64,000 nt of DNA from the NCBI RefSeq assembly GCF_030272615.1, contig NC_081405.1:577234752-577298751 (forward strand), written 5' to 3'. Source of the DNA: Cryptomeria japonica. Lineage: Eukaryota; Streptophyta; Pinopsida; Cupressales; Cupressaceae. Positions 10,083-22,052 of the stretch are shown here, one piece after another (the stretch's first letter is position 1; every line of letters starts with the position of its first letter). The notes under the pieces were generated by a model. It searched no databases. It saw only the letters and a program-made list of their open reading frames with translations, and was not told the DNA's origin. A program made the translations under genes and the position numbers.

Positions 10083-10597
10083 AAGACATAAAGCCTTTAA
10101 TGGTTTCCAAAGACTTTGAGGGTTTCAGAAGTGACTTCCCTTTGCTTAGGGATGTGATAATTTTTAGTAGATGGGTTAGGCTAATTTAGAAGGGATTAGA
10201 AGAATATAGAAGGGGGTTTAGAGAGGCAAGTAGGCGATGTAAGAAAATGCAAGTGGATGAGGGGTAATTGTAATTAAAATAAATTGCTTTATTTCAACAA
10301 AATAGATGAAAGTGGCGGATTTAAATAAATTAGATTTATTTATTTGAAGTGAACAATTAAATTAAATATACATTTAATTAAAAAGAGTAGAAGAGTGATT
10401 TTAATTAAATAAAGTGATTTATTCAATTAAATGATATGAAAGGCCTAAGTGAATTTAATTAAATAAATTGAATTTATTTAATCAAATAGATGAATGTGAA
10501 TGCTTTAATTAAATTTAAATTTAATTAAATAGAGGATTGAGAATAAAATGAATATTAAATATTCACTTAGGAAAGTGGTCAATTTTATATGTCTACA
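10083..10597 (-). repeat. Gypsy-1 3' LTR, second piece
   Basis: Resumes the LTR broken at 331 and matches 15200-15724. Strongly AT-rich with repeated 'atttaattaaat' phrases. Ends in TCTACA at 10597, like the right LTR at 15724. Confidence 0.85.
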
Positions 10598-10611
10598 TTT
10601 TGCCCCTCTTT
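10598..10611 (-). other. Gypsy-1 polypurine tract
   Basis: Minus strand reads AAAGAGGGGCAAAA directly before the LTR start TGTAGACATATAAAA, the expected site for plus-strand priming. It fixes the minus orientation together with the PBS at the other end. Confidence 0.75.
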
Positions 10612-11031
10612 GACGTGACGTGTGTGCACATGTTAATTCAAAGAAAAATCTGATGTGTTGCCAAAATTTGATCGATGTGATGTCCTCCATCAAGATGTCA
10701 ATGTCATACCCCAGATTTGATGAATGATAATGATGATGCCCCCTCGGGAGATGAATCAAAAAAATTGAAAATTTGGTTGAGTCGATAATCGTTGTAGATT
10801 TTATCACATTTTAAAATTTCGTCTATTTTTAATGCGTGCCAATTTATTCATCTTCTGATAATGATGTTTGCTAGGGTTAAAAGCGAGAGAACGAACAAAA
10901 TGCATGCCCCACCTACTAACCCTAGTTTACTTTTACCCTATAAAAAGGTAAAAAGTTATTTCATTTGTATCATTTGCACCTTTTGACTTTTGGTGAGAGT
11001 GATATTTGAAGAGTGACAGGATCCCAGTTAC

Positions 11032-11600
11032 CTATGCTTCACACCGATACGAGCGCATTCGTCGATACCGGAGGCCCACCACATATGGTCCACCTGATAT
11101 GTTATGTTGTTTAGGTATGTTTTGTTTAGGTTCACGTATTTCCTCTTCTCTTTGTTGTTCTTGATAAATATAATTTGGAGACCTTGTCCTAAAGATTTCA
11201 GTGTCGAAGTCTTCTGGAATCCTAACTCCTTTTCTTGTTAGCATGAGCATGTATTTTTCTTTGTCAAATTCTATGAGTCTTTCCGTAAGATTTTCAAAGA
11301 AGGCGCTTTCTTGACATTCTTGGAGGAGCTCCTAAGTAATCTCTGTGTCCTCTAGATTTGGATACTCAAAAGGATTTGATAGTCTTTGACCCATACTGGA
11401 CTCTAGTTGTGGTTCGCTTTGCTTATTTTGTTGAGAGCGAGTGACAACAGGAATCTAATAGAAACTTTTTGTGACAAAGGGGATGAACTCCTCTTCTTTG
11501 TGTTGTTCAGGGGTTGGTGGCTCAAATTGAGCTATGTTATAAGTGATGCAAACTTCCAAGAAGAAAGATGGATTGATCTATCCTCCATGATTTAAGCGTT
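11032..11600 (-). pseudogene. Gypsy-1 decayed ORF, unknown function
   Basis: The minus strand keeps a coding-like stretch with a few stops and frame changes, from MEDRSIHLSSWKFASL (about 11592) through phrases like EPPTPEQ and TRSQQNK to IPEDFDTEIFRTRSPNYIY and a C-terminus RYRRMRSYRCEA. The last 72 residues (11250-11032) are one open frame. It is acidic then basic and lacks RT, protease or zinc-knuckle motifs. Its place, about 420 bp before the polypurine tract, is where extra ORFs sit in some plant gypsy elements. I do not recognise the family. It is the only protein-like remnant in the gypsy-1 interior. Confidence 0.45.
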
Positions 11601-14262
11601 GACTGAATGCTGATTTTTGGCAAAAGGCTCTACTTCTCAATGTCTCTTTGTCAAATTTGTTTGACTTGTCTTGAAGATATAAGCGCATATGACAGAGAAA
11701 CGTGTGATGATATTTGAAGAGTTGGCAATTGATGTAGAGAAATATATTCCGTTTAGCAGATTTCGAGAACTAGATTATTGTTTCTTCAACTTAGTGTTGT
11801 GATGAGGACTTTTTCTTCTCAAAATATGAGTGGTCATACACAGGTGATCAATGGTTTCATTTGATTTGGTTGGATTATGATAATTGGTTTGAAAACTTAA
11901 GCCTACTCTATCAAATAAAGGTTTAGATGCCCCCTCATGACAAAGCGTGTCAAATGATATGGAATAACAGTCTCCTGATATGGAAACTCGATTTGAAAAC
12001 TTAGGTTTAAAATAGGTATACTTTGATGATGGATTTTGTTTAATTGGTGAAACTTTTGATTAGTGTGATGAGGTTACCCGATTTTGATAGGAGAAAGTGT
12101 TATCCTTAGCTAGTTTTAGATTTTGACAACTGTTGTTCTAATAATGACTTATTTGATAGTTCGATTGTTCAGAATATTTTCTGATGTTTTGACTCAAGTT
12201 TTTTCCTTATGAGGTCAAATGAAGATCCAAAAAGGGTATTTGAAACTGATGTTAAAAATTTTCAAGAATTTTTAGTTTTGCTCTCTATTTTTCACAGTTT
12301 TACCTATGCTCTAAGACAGAGATTGGATGCACTAAAGTTTAACTAAGATGCGTTGTTTAAAACCACCAATGCGTTAAGCTGCCTGTGCTACGCGCTAAAC
12401 TAGAGTTTTGACTTCTGTTATGTCAGGAATGGTTATGCACTAATCTGTCCTAAATATGTGCTAAAGTTTAGACTCAAAGCGCTACAGTTTGCCCCCAATG
12501 CGCTAGGCTGATGTTTCAATGTGCTAATATGTCTTTAAGAAGCGTTCATGTTTAGTTGCCAAATGTTCAAACTGTTATGCACTATTTTAAGAATGAATAC
12601 GCTATGTTGTAGCTTTGATGCGCTAAAGTTTTCTTTAGATGCACTAGGATGTTGCTCCTACGCGCTAAACTGCTCTGCTTTATTTTTCTGAAAATTTTAA
12701 CACTTTTTTCAACTTTGAAGGATGATTTTCTAAAGTATAAAATGCAAACACAACATGAAAAAGACAACCACTAGTCTCGATACTCCGTCAGCTCAAACAA
12801 CCATGTCAGCCCCTAGGGGGTGCCCATTTTTTTGCCTATTGCTAGAAATTAACCCAAACTTTATTGCTTCACAATTAAGTAGATATCTTTGGAGATATAT
12901 GGTGAGAAATCTTGGGGGCGGATTCTTCACCACCCTTGCACTATGATATTGAAGTTGTCTAGATACTGACTCGGCTCAAGGTTTCTATTTCTAAGGTTCA
13001 TAATCTAGCTTCATGTTTGGTCGTCAGTGATAAACTCCCTCGGGATGCTTCCCAACCTTTAGAACAAAGGCATTATGTATCATAAAGATACTAGGGGAAG
13101 GCTAATCATTGCACAAAACCATTGAAAGGGACTTTTGTCACCCTCCACTTTTGATTATAGTGGGTTGGAACACTTGGCGATAAAGTCATTTCCCACTTAG
13201 GTCGCTCCTCTCTCACCGACCATTTAAATGGTGCTCTAAGAGCAACTCGGGAGGGTAGGACTACTAAAGGATTTAAAATGCTTGAAGTAAAGAAATATTT
13301 TTAGACTGGTTTGGATTTTTGGTCACCTAATTAAGGGGAGAGAATATACCTTCCACTTTGGAGACTAGGCACACAAAGTTCTTTTTATCCTTCAAAGCAA
13401 TGATTTGTTAACTTCTATTTGGAGATGTTGCTCCAAAAGGTTGGTGTTCTTTGTATCTCTCAAATAAGTAATTTTTTAAGCTAACTAATGAAATCCTGGT
13501 CAACAAAACAGATTTTTCGAGATGGTCAACAAAATGAATTCGATAGGGAAAAGATTTTCCTCTTTTATTTTATCTAGAACTTGAAAAAAAGTGAGGTTCT
13601 TTAACTTATGCAATAAAAAGTAATTTATCCTTTTAGACACCAAAGGATGGTGGGGTTCTTTTTAAGACTTTGCATAAAATAAAGGTTTGTCTTGTTCTTT
13701 TTAAAACCCAAAAACAAAGTGTTTTTCTCTTCCTATGAAAGCAAGGTAAGGTTTTGTTTATTGTTCTTTTTAAGTACTCCAAAAGAAAATGAGTATAATT
13801 TTACTAATGGGGAAAAGAAGAAAACTATAAATAACTAACTTAACCAAGTTACAAATAAAAATTTAATCACAAGCCTAAACTTAGTAAAAGAAAAATCTCC
13901 CGATCCTACAAACCAATGTTTTTCTTTTTGTGTCTTTCATGCGCTAATCTACAAATCATATATGCTAGAGAATAGAACCGATGTGCCAACAAAAAGATCA
14001 GATGCACTACAATGTTATCTTAATGTTCTACATTGATGTTTTAAAGTGCCATGACCTACAGGAAATAGTGGAAATGCTATGTGCTAAAGTTAAGTTAGTA
14101 TGCGCTAAGGTATGGTATGCACGCGCTAAATAGTCAACAAGATGCATCAAAGAATATACTAGATGTGCTATAGAATGGTATCCACGCACTAATTCAAGTT
14201 TTCCACGTACCTGCAAAGTTAATCCTGCATCCAAAATGATTTGATAAATGGGGTTATGCCCC
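11601..14262. other. Gypsy-1 non-coding interior with dispersed GCGCTAA-type repeats
   Basis: No domain is visible in six frames. Two zones (12310-12680 and 13935-14215) hold about twenty degenerate copies of a short phrase TGCGCTAAA/ATGCACTAA at irregular spacing of roughly 20-45 bp. On the minus strand they read TTTAGCGCA and lie both near the PBS side and in mid-element. Confidence 0.6.
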
Positions 14263-14279
14263 ATGATGGGCACCAAAAA
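14263..14279 (-). other. Gypsy-1 primer-binding site
   Basis: Minus strand, immediately after the LTR end CCTGCATACA, reads TTTTTGGTGCCCATCAT. The TGGTGCC core resembles primer sites of plant gypsy elements, although the exact tRNA is not assigned. Confidence 0.65.
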
Positions 14280-15724
14280 TGTATGCAGGAAAAGTGGTGT
14301 GATGAAACGAATATTTTAAATTCAAGACTAGTCCACACACTAATGGTACTCTTGGTGAAATTTATGGAGTTATATGCAATAGCTCAACTTCCCAAGGGAT
14401 GTTCCAATGTTCTCTATCTCACAAGACCCCTCAAGCCAATGCCTTTTCTCTTAGATCATTGAGAAAAGTGACTTAGGGATGAGAATCGTGAGAATGAGTG
14501 ATGTTTGATCAATCTAACATGAATGCAATCCTAAATGTGCATGATATTAAAAAATAAGAATTAAACTAGCATTTATATGATGATAAGATGAAAGTATTAG
14601 TAAAAGAACTATCCTAACATGATACACTAGCTTGATATGATTATTGTGATAAAGAGATATACTTCTAAAATTCTGATTAAATTATTTCTATTCAAAGAGA
14701 GACTAAAATGCTTGATAAAAATGGGTATAGACTAGATGCATAAAACTTGGATCCTTGGATGATAGAAGAATGGCTCTATTTATAGGGAAAATAGGGCAAG
14801 GAAAGGTCAAGATTGGATGATCCTATCAAGGGTCAGGATTGAAAGTTATCGATCCATGTTTATAATTCTCACTAATGAAATGGTGACAATTGTCGACATA
14901 AGACTACTTGAGAGGAGATGTAAGAAGCATTAAATGCTTGAGAAGAACTCATTGTTACCTTAGGAGGTAAGGGTTAAGGTTAGGTTAAGATTATCCATTG
15001 GATAAAGCTTTTATCCATTGGATAAAGCTTTTATCCAAAGGATAAACTCTTGTGGAAGAGTTAAAGGGATAACCATGGTCAAAGCAATGAATGCTTCATG
15101 AGACCCTTGGGTTAGATGAGGGTTGAGTTAGAGAGAAAGTCTCTAATCATGCAAGAGGGTTGAGTTAACCATTAATGGTTTGGAAGACTTTCAAGGTTAA
15201 CTTGTTGAAGAGATAAAGCCTTTAATGGTTTCCAAAGACTTTGAGGGTTTGAGAAGTGACTTCCCTTTGCTTAGGGATGTGACAATATTTAGTAGATGGG
15301 TTAGGCTAATTTAGAAGGGATTAGAAGAATCTAGAAGGGGGTTTAGAGAGGCAAGTAGGAGATGTAGGAAAATGCAAGTGGATAAGGGGTAATTTTTATT
15401 AAAATAAATTGCTATATTTCAACAAAATACATGCAAGTGGGGGATTTAAATAAATTAGATTTATTTATTTGAAGTGAATAATTTAATTAAATCTAAATTT
15501 AATTAAAAAGAGTAGAAGGGGGATTTTAATTAAATAAAGTGATTTATTCAATTAAATGATATGAAAGGCCTAAGTGAATTTAATTAAATAAATTGAATAA
15601 CTTATTTAATCAAACAAATGAATGTGAATGCTTTAATTAAATTAAATGTAATTAAATAGAGGAATGAGAATAAAATGACTATTAAATATTCACTTAGGAA
15701 AGTGGTCATTTTTATACATCTACA
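14280..15724 (-). repeat. Gypsy-1 5' LTR (complete)
   Basis: 1445 bp, minus-strand ends TGTAGATGTAT and CCTGCATACA. The U3 side (15724 toward 14790) is the part shared with the left LTR inside the window; a TATA box lies at 14776-14785. Confidence 0.85.
14776..14785 (-). promoter_or_regulatory. Gypsy-1 LTR TATA box
   Basis: Minus strand CCCTATAAATAGAGCC is a classic plant TATA box. Its position, about 500 bp before the end of the LTR, fits the U3/R boundary of a minus-strand element and supports the orientation call. Confidence 0.7.
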
Positions 15725-18502
15725 TATATAATAAGAGAAAAGGGGAGGGGAATCACCAAATTCAGAAGGAAGGTTTAAATTGTAAAGGGGTTGTTCTCTT
15801 GGGATATATTTATATGTATATATTTACTTACACAAGGGGTATGTAAATAAATACATATATCTATATATAGTTGATATAGAATTTAAATTGATTAAAGGAT
15901 ATGTATTTTATAAATCATTTTTGGGGAAAGATATATTAATGTATATATATATGTTTATATATATATATATATAATCACAAATATTTATAAATGGATAAGT
16001 TGAAAGCTTATACCCCATTTACATATATTTTAATTAGTTATTTAATGAGGGAGGGTCAATAATGTCGGCAAGTAAATAGATTAGACTATTAAATTAATAT
16101 TAATATAAAGGATTCATATTAATATTAATATGGTAAATTCGAGATCTACAGTTAAAGAACATAATTATCATCAATATCACATGGGCATTAGTTGAGTTAT
16201 TGTAATTAACTCTAGATGAAAATGGGATTAAATAGTAATTATAAGGGTTTCGAGTATAATCCTTTGGAAAATTATAATTAAAGTGATTTGAGCGATTTCA
16301 ATCTCTTAGCTAAAATTCAATAAACAATTTAATAAATTAAAATGAAACATAAATGTCATCCCTTGGGATAGTATCATTAATTAATTAATTTTAAAGAACT
16401 AATCCCTAATGAGTAATATTAGTGGAATGGCTTAGGGGGTTAAATTTTACCCCACTTAGCTAACATACATAGACATTACCCCTCTAGATTTGATTTAATA
16501 AAACATTCTAACTCGTTCTCTTGAAGATCATTATAAATTGATAGTTAAGAAATTGAGTTAGTGAGACTAAGTGAGCAACTGCACCTTCATATTATGTAGA
16601 CACAAGTAATTAAGCCTTTTTTTTTTTTTTATTGTTGTGTTTTTGCCCTAATGTTTGGGCATGACAGAAACCCTTATGTGAGCCTTGGAGAGGTTAGTGT
16701 GTACTTGAATGTTCGAAGAGATCTTGGATGTGTAAAAGGATCATGTTATAGTGGTATAGGAGGGAATTGTATGTATTTTCATTAAATATTTCATTATGTG
16801 TTTCACATGACCGACTCAAATTATGAGTTGTATGAACAATAGAATAATGTACTTGCATTTGACATATCTGATAGACTTTTAATAAACAGGATGTATAAAT
16901 GAAGAACGTGTTTGATGTGCGTACATAACAATATATTAGTTAATTAATAATTTTATTTTCCTTCTTCTCCTCATATTTTGACATTCAATGAATGGTCATA
17001 GTTAATGATGTATTTTTTTATCAATTAAGAGTAGTGAGTGTTTTCATTAAGGGGTTAGTTTGTAAGGAATGATTATTTTTATTAATCTAATATGGATATT
17101 AGGACATTAGTGCCATATTTAATATAAGGAAATATCGTGATAAGAAAATTTTCATTCTTCTATATCGATAGTGAAATGAAAAATAGTACACTAAAGATGA
17201 TAGGCATATAGGGATAAATTTAATCATACTTGTGTAATCTTGTTAGTTTGCGTGCATATGTATGAATGGATTGAATATCAAAATTCTCTCCCTCTTCTCT
17301 CTATTTAGTTATGAAGATTCATAGAAATGCTACTAAATGATGTATTTGAAATTAAATAGAAATATTTAATTGTTTGTTAACGAATATTATGAGGCATATA
17401 TTGAGGAATGTTTGTTTCATTTTGCATTGTAGACTAAAGTATTTTGTTATCTCTATTAGGACATCATGTCAAGTAAGTAAGTTAATGGAATACTTTTGCA
17501 TATACTCTATAGGTAGTCCATATGGTTTAGGTGCTTGATAGATCATAATGGGGAACAAGTATTGATTAGGATAATCATATCATTGCATGTAGAATGTGCA
17601 TAGAGAATAGGAAATTATTCTTTTGTGGTTCCATTTTATGTTGGAAAATAGAAGCCTTAGCTTCACAGAACTTTTGCGTAATTGTTAAGAACTATAAGAA
17701 TGTTGTGATTGGTCAGTGAAAATATAGAAATGACACTACTTCCTTACCTTTTTTTGAATTGGGAATTCTAGTAAAATGGATAAATGATTATGTTGGGAAG
17801 GTGATACTTGTGATAGAGATAGGTTAAAGCACAAAATTGTGTCACATTTTAGGACAACTTATCAGCACAATTTAATCTAATTAATTCTAAATAAAAATTA
17901 ATTGTAGCCACACATATAGTCTTTAAAGATTCATTATGGCTACCTTATATATGAGCCACAACCTTTCCAATTGGAATTGTCTACTAAATGTATATTTTAT
18001 GCCGCTTTGGGTCTAACTACCATAATTTATTTATTTTTTGAAAAAATTGATGTTTCAACAACTCCTACTGTTATAAATAATATATTTTTTTGAAATGTAA
18101 AAATACCCTTTATTAGATCTATAAGTGAATTTTCTGAAATATATCTTTTAATATTTTTCAATTATTTTTTATATTTTATATATTTTTTTATTGAAAATAC
18201 GTCATCAACACTAAAATATAAGGTCGATTATTTTGTAAAGGAAAAATACTAAATTTTATTTACAATTTTTGGAAAAATTAATAGCATTAGAGATAAGAGT
18301 CTATGTCAAGAGGATATAATTTTTTTTTATAGTTTAGATAAATAATTAAGAAAAAAGGTGACTTTAAATGGAAAGAGTTATATCTTAGTAAACACAACTT
18401 TTCAAATTTATTGAAAAATATATATACTTAAAAAAAAGTTAAAAATATATTTTTGCACTAAAGTTCCAAGTTATCGATAATTTTTTGTTGAATTAGTACA
18501 TT
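15725..18502. other. AT-rich intergenic sequence
   Basis: No gene, LTR pair or TIR seen. It contains TA-rich stretches (around 15950-15975), a T run near 16618-16630, and short palindromic AT blocks (for example 'attaatattaatat'). Probably very old decayed repeats. Confidence 0.5.
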
Positions 18503-20030
18503 TTTTTTGTTAGGATAAAACTAGTTTTGAAGGGGCCTCGAAACCCTTACAATCAGTGAAATGCCCTCAAATAATGCACTAGACTACCCAACAGTGAACA
18601 ACATTTTAGAAAGGACTTGAAACCTTCTGGACTTATGGGCATCTAGAACCCAACACCCAAAGACTACACAAAGTATAAATAAAAATACAGAGCATCCACA
18701 ACTAGTCAAACACCAACCATACTTCAAGAGTGAAACATTACAAAATGGGATAGCCCAAGAAGATGGTCTAAGTCAGCAAATAATAGACCTCAACAAACCA
18801 AGAACAAGGTGTTTTCCAGGCACCCTCAACCAATAAGAAGGGTTTTCCCCATGCTCCCATAACTTGTAATAGAAATTCTAGGTCACAAAAAGCCATGAAG
18901 GCAAAAACTAACCAAAAACAAACATCGACCAAATGTAGGATGTGTAGGGACATGATGTTTTAACAAGGCTCCCTTAACCTCAAACTTGAGGAAGAACAAT
19001 ACTTAGAAAATCATACCCTCCATCCTCTCCACCTCAATTGGAGAATAAGGAAGGAAAATAGCATGAAGGCAAGTCTTTACTCCCATACAGTCAAGAGACA
19101 ACACATCATCAGCTTCCCTACAACATTTTCTGGTCTCAACCATAGCATCCACCTTCACCTCAATAGAAGATAGGTCATCTCCAACAACATCCATCTTCAA
19201 CTCTAAAGAAGACAGGGCCACCTCTATAGGAAAATCTAGCTAAAACCAGAGATGCTAAGGAAAAAAACAATAAAAAAATGAGAAGCCAACCAAAGGGCCA
19301 ATGGGGATAGAAATATTCAAAACTACCCAAAGAGAGGGTGCACCAAACAACACCTAGGAGACCACAACAAAGAGCTCCAAGAAAGAAAGTTGAGGAGGAT
19401 AACCCATATTAAATAAAAGGTTAACATCCCCCATGAAGCACATCAGGCCTCAAATCCTCAAAAAATAAAGACCTCCTCCCAAAAAAAAGGGCCACAGAAC
19501 TGGTTCGGTAGCATCTCGCAAAATGACAGAAGCAACAAAAGAAACCCAAAACATAGCCCACCTACTCTGTCCATGAACCAAACCTACCATATGTAAGAAA
19601 AATAGGCTGAATAAGGGCATCTTTGCAAAGGGAAAGCCACCAAAAGCAGCCCCAGTTGAGGAAAGAATAACTGCCCTAAACACAAAAGAGAGATAGGAAA
19701 AAGAGCACCTGCCAGTGATGGAAAAAATAGAGAAGAGAAAGGGAAAGGGGAAGACCTCAGCACATCCCCCACAACCCCATCATAAATTATAGCAACCCCT
19801 TCACCATCAAAATCCCTATGTCCTATCGCAAGGTGCCCCCACCCAAACACTCTGATCGTAGAGTGACCAAATCGTAGAGTGCAGCCCAGCATCCAAGCAG
19901 AGCCCTAGGGAAATGATAAAACCATCATCGACATCATCCGCTTCATCATCGTAGAGTGCAGACCAGCATCCAAGCGGATCCCGAGGGAGATTCATTCCTT
20001 TGTTTATCGCAAACATTTAAATGAATGTAT
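18503..20030 (-). mobile_element. LINE-like 3' end (minus strand), decayed
   Basis: A run of eight T (18503-18510, an A tail on the minus strand) is followed by a sequence whose reverse complement reads GGGTTTCGAGGCCCCTTCAA, closely like the tail of the LINE at 23690-23710 (GGGTTTCAGGGCCCCATCAA). Upstream on the minus strand are Phe/Leu/Trp-rich frames with no domain. I read it as the 3' part of a related, 5'-truncated LINE; its inner boundary near 20030 is approximate. Confidence 0.5.
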
Positions 20031-20400
20031 GTCAAATATTTGTCTAGTATGCGATTTTATCAGGATCCAATAATAATTAATGGCATTTCAATTGGCAAAC
20101 AAAAGATAATAAAGTGCAGAAGATCATTCAACTTTGAAAACATGTGATGGGCTAAGAAGTGGTATATATTAATTATGTGATCATTATTTTAAAATGAACA
20201 AGAAAAAATAGAGTTCAAAAAATAATGTCAACTAAATTATAATTATCTTAGAAGATGGTAAACTGTTAGACATGTCAAAATTAAAATTATACTAAAGGAA
20301 AAAGACAAGTGCTATTAATACCTCCTTTTAAGGATAGGAAGCTTAGATATTTGTGAAAACTTTAGATTCAAAGATTTATATTGTAATTAATGATAAGAGT

Positions 20401-20416
20401 AACTAACACTTTTTTG
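20401..20416. repeat. LINE target-site duplication, left copy
   Basis: AACTAACACTTTTTTG is repeated exactly at 23731-23746, right after the LINE's A-rich end. Similarity weakly continues beyond (ATTAATATT in both). Confidence 0.8.
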
Positions 20417-20431
20417 ATAGCATTAATATTG

Positions 20432-21670
20432 TAATTAATGCTCATCCAAAATTGTAAGGAGAAGATAGGTGCCAAAGTGATTGATTATTGGAAAGATCAA
20501 AATTGGGTGGACCTCATATCTATTGATCCCAAACTCAAGCAGGTAAATTTAATGATCAACCATGTTGTCTTAAATACCCGAAGGAAAGACCATATGGTGT
20601 GGTGTGGGACTTCCTCAGGGACTTATTCAGTCTCTTTGGTTGTCCTTTTACTGGAACAATCGAAAGATCCTACTCCTTGCTGGGCTAAGGCTTGGTATTC
20701 AGGCTCGATTCGTAAAATCAATATTTTTTTGTGGATCCTTTTGTAAAATAAGATTCTAACTACTGATAATTTGAGAAAGAGGGGATTTTGTTAACCAAAA
20801 ATATTCTATCTCTATATTAATAATGAGGAATCTGTGAACCACATCTTTTTACACTTTCCCTTTACCAGTCCTATTTGTGGGATGCATTTTCAATTGTGGG
20901 GGTTGAATTGGGTTTTCCTGGAGGGGATGCATGATTGTTTCAGAAGCTAGCATTATTCTATCAATAACATCACCACAAGAAATCTGTGGAAGTTTTCTTT
21001 TGCCCATATCTTCTGGGGGATATGGAAAGAGAGTAATAATAGAATATTCTAAAATGATATTAACACCTTTGAAGTGGTGTGGGTCAATATAAAAAATAAC
21101 TATGTTGAGAATATGATGGCCAGGGGGGTGCATTGTTGTAGCAATAAGGAGGACTTTGAGGTTCTCAAAAGATAGAATATCCCAGCCTTTTTGGGCTCCA
21201 ACATCAACCAAATCAATAAAATATTGTGTTGTTGGTAGTCCTTTCCCCCTAATAATTGATTTAAGGCCAACATTGATGGTGTGGCGAAAGGAAATGTGAG
21301 ACCTGCTAGTTGTGGTGGTGTTATCTAAAATGGGGCTAGCTTTTACACTAGGGCGGTTGCCTATCCCTTGGAAATTCAGACCAATGATCTCACAGAATCT
21401 ATGGGCGCCCTTCAATCAATTAAATTAGCCTTTAACTTAGGGGTCAAAATGCTATGGTTGGAAGGCAAATCTAAAAATATTTACTAATTAGCTTCTAAGT
21501 AAACATCAACCTTCGTGGACTACCGAAAACATCATTTATTCTGGAAGGGAGTTTCTTCAAGGGTTTAAAAAATGCCATATTTCTCATGTTTATAGAGAGG
21601 CTAATAGGAGTGCTGACTTGGCTGCCAATGTGGCACATGATGTCTTAACTTATGAAAAATTGTATGGTAA
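20432..21670 (+). pseudogene. LINE ORF2 C-terminus: zf-RVT domain and RNase H
   Basis: The plus frame from 20438 gives DYWKDQNWVDLI and NTRRKDHMVWCGTSSGTYSV, the region linking RT to the zinc-binding domain of plant L1 ORF2, then WAKAWYSGSIRKINIFLW. The zf-RVT cysteine/histidine stretch follows at about 20800-20860 (ESVNHIFLHFPF). From about 21255 the RNase H part reads FKANIDGVAKGN (first catalytic Asp), then ESMGALQSIKLAFNLGVKMLWLEGKSK, and near 21595 the YREANRSADLAANVAHD end with the conserved Asp. Several stops and frame changes show it is dead. RNase H would remove RNA from the RNA:DNA hybrid. The 5' parts are absent because of truncation. Confidence 0.75.
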
Positions 21671-22030
21671 GAAGGGTTAGATTTGAAATCAGTTCTCGAG
21701 GTGTAAGGAGAAGTCCTAGTAGCAAGAGCTAGTTTTGTAGGCAGCCGAGAAGGAGGTACAGTAATCAATGCAGGTTCACTTTGCATGCTTTATGGGTATT
21801 TTTCTCCCACTTGAACAATAGCATCAAAAACTTCTACATATTTTGGTGGATTTCTCACAGAAAGTTTGTAGCGAAGAAAGGTATCAATTGGGAATTACAA
21901 ACAATTGACATCAATATCATTATGGAAAAAGAAAGAGAATAGAGGCTACCACCATTGATAAATGGAAGAGTCATCCACAAGTCTAGGTGGTTCTTCAAGC
22001 TTCAAAGATTGTGGATTTCATGGAGTGCAT
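21671..22030 (+). other. Gap between LINE ORF2 and the downstream ORF
   Basis: About 360 bp without recognisable motifs. The last part (from about 21960) is open in the frame of the downstream ORF with few stops and may be its N-terminal extension. Confidence 0.4.
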
Positions 22031-22052
22031 GTAGGAGAAACAACCTGAAATT

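Larger units (their letters stand above)
1..15724 (-). mobile_element. Gypsy-1: long-LTR, nearly non-coding LTR retrotransposon, split by a nested transposon
   Basis: The stretch 1-331 joined to 10083-10597 matches 14860-15724 along its length, so these are two LTRs in direct orientation. Both end in the same TCTACA. The right LTR starts TGTATGCAGG and is followed on the minus strand by a primer-binding-site-like TTTTTGGTGCCCATC, and the left LTR is preceded on the minus strand by a purine tract, so the element reads right to left. The internal part (10598-14279, about 3.7 kb) has only one decayed coding remnant, which makes this a LARD-like non-autonomous element. The left LTR is cut by the window edge, so its target-site duplication cannot be checked. 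The 9.75-kb interruption in the left LTR is the CACTA-like element. Element structure is seen directly; the gypsy assignment is inferred from the PBS style and LTR length. Confidence 0.8.

Noticed and set aside
19450-20016. Overlapping minus frames rich in Phe and Leu
   Set aside because: Same compositional effect in a LINE-like 3' end; frames overlap and lack motifs.
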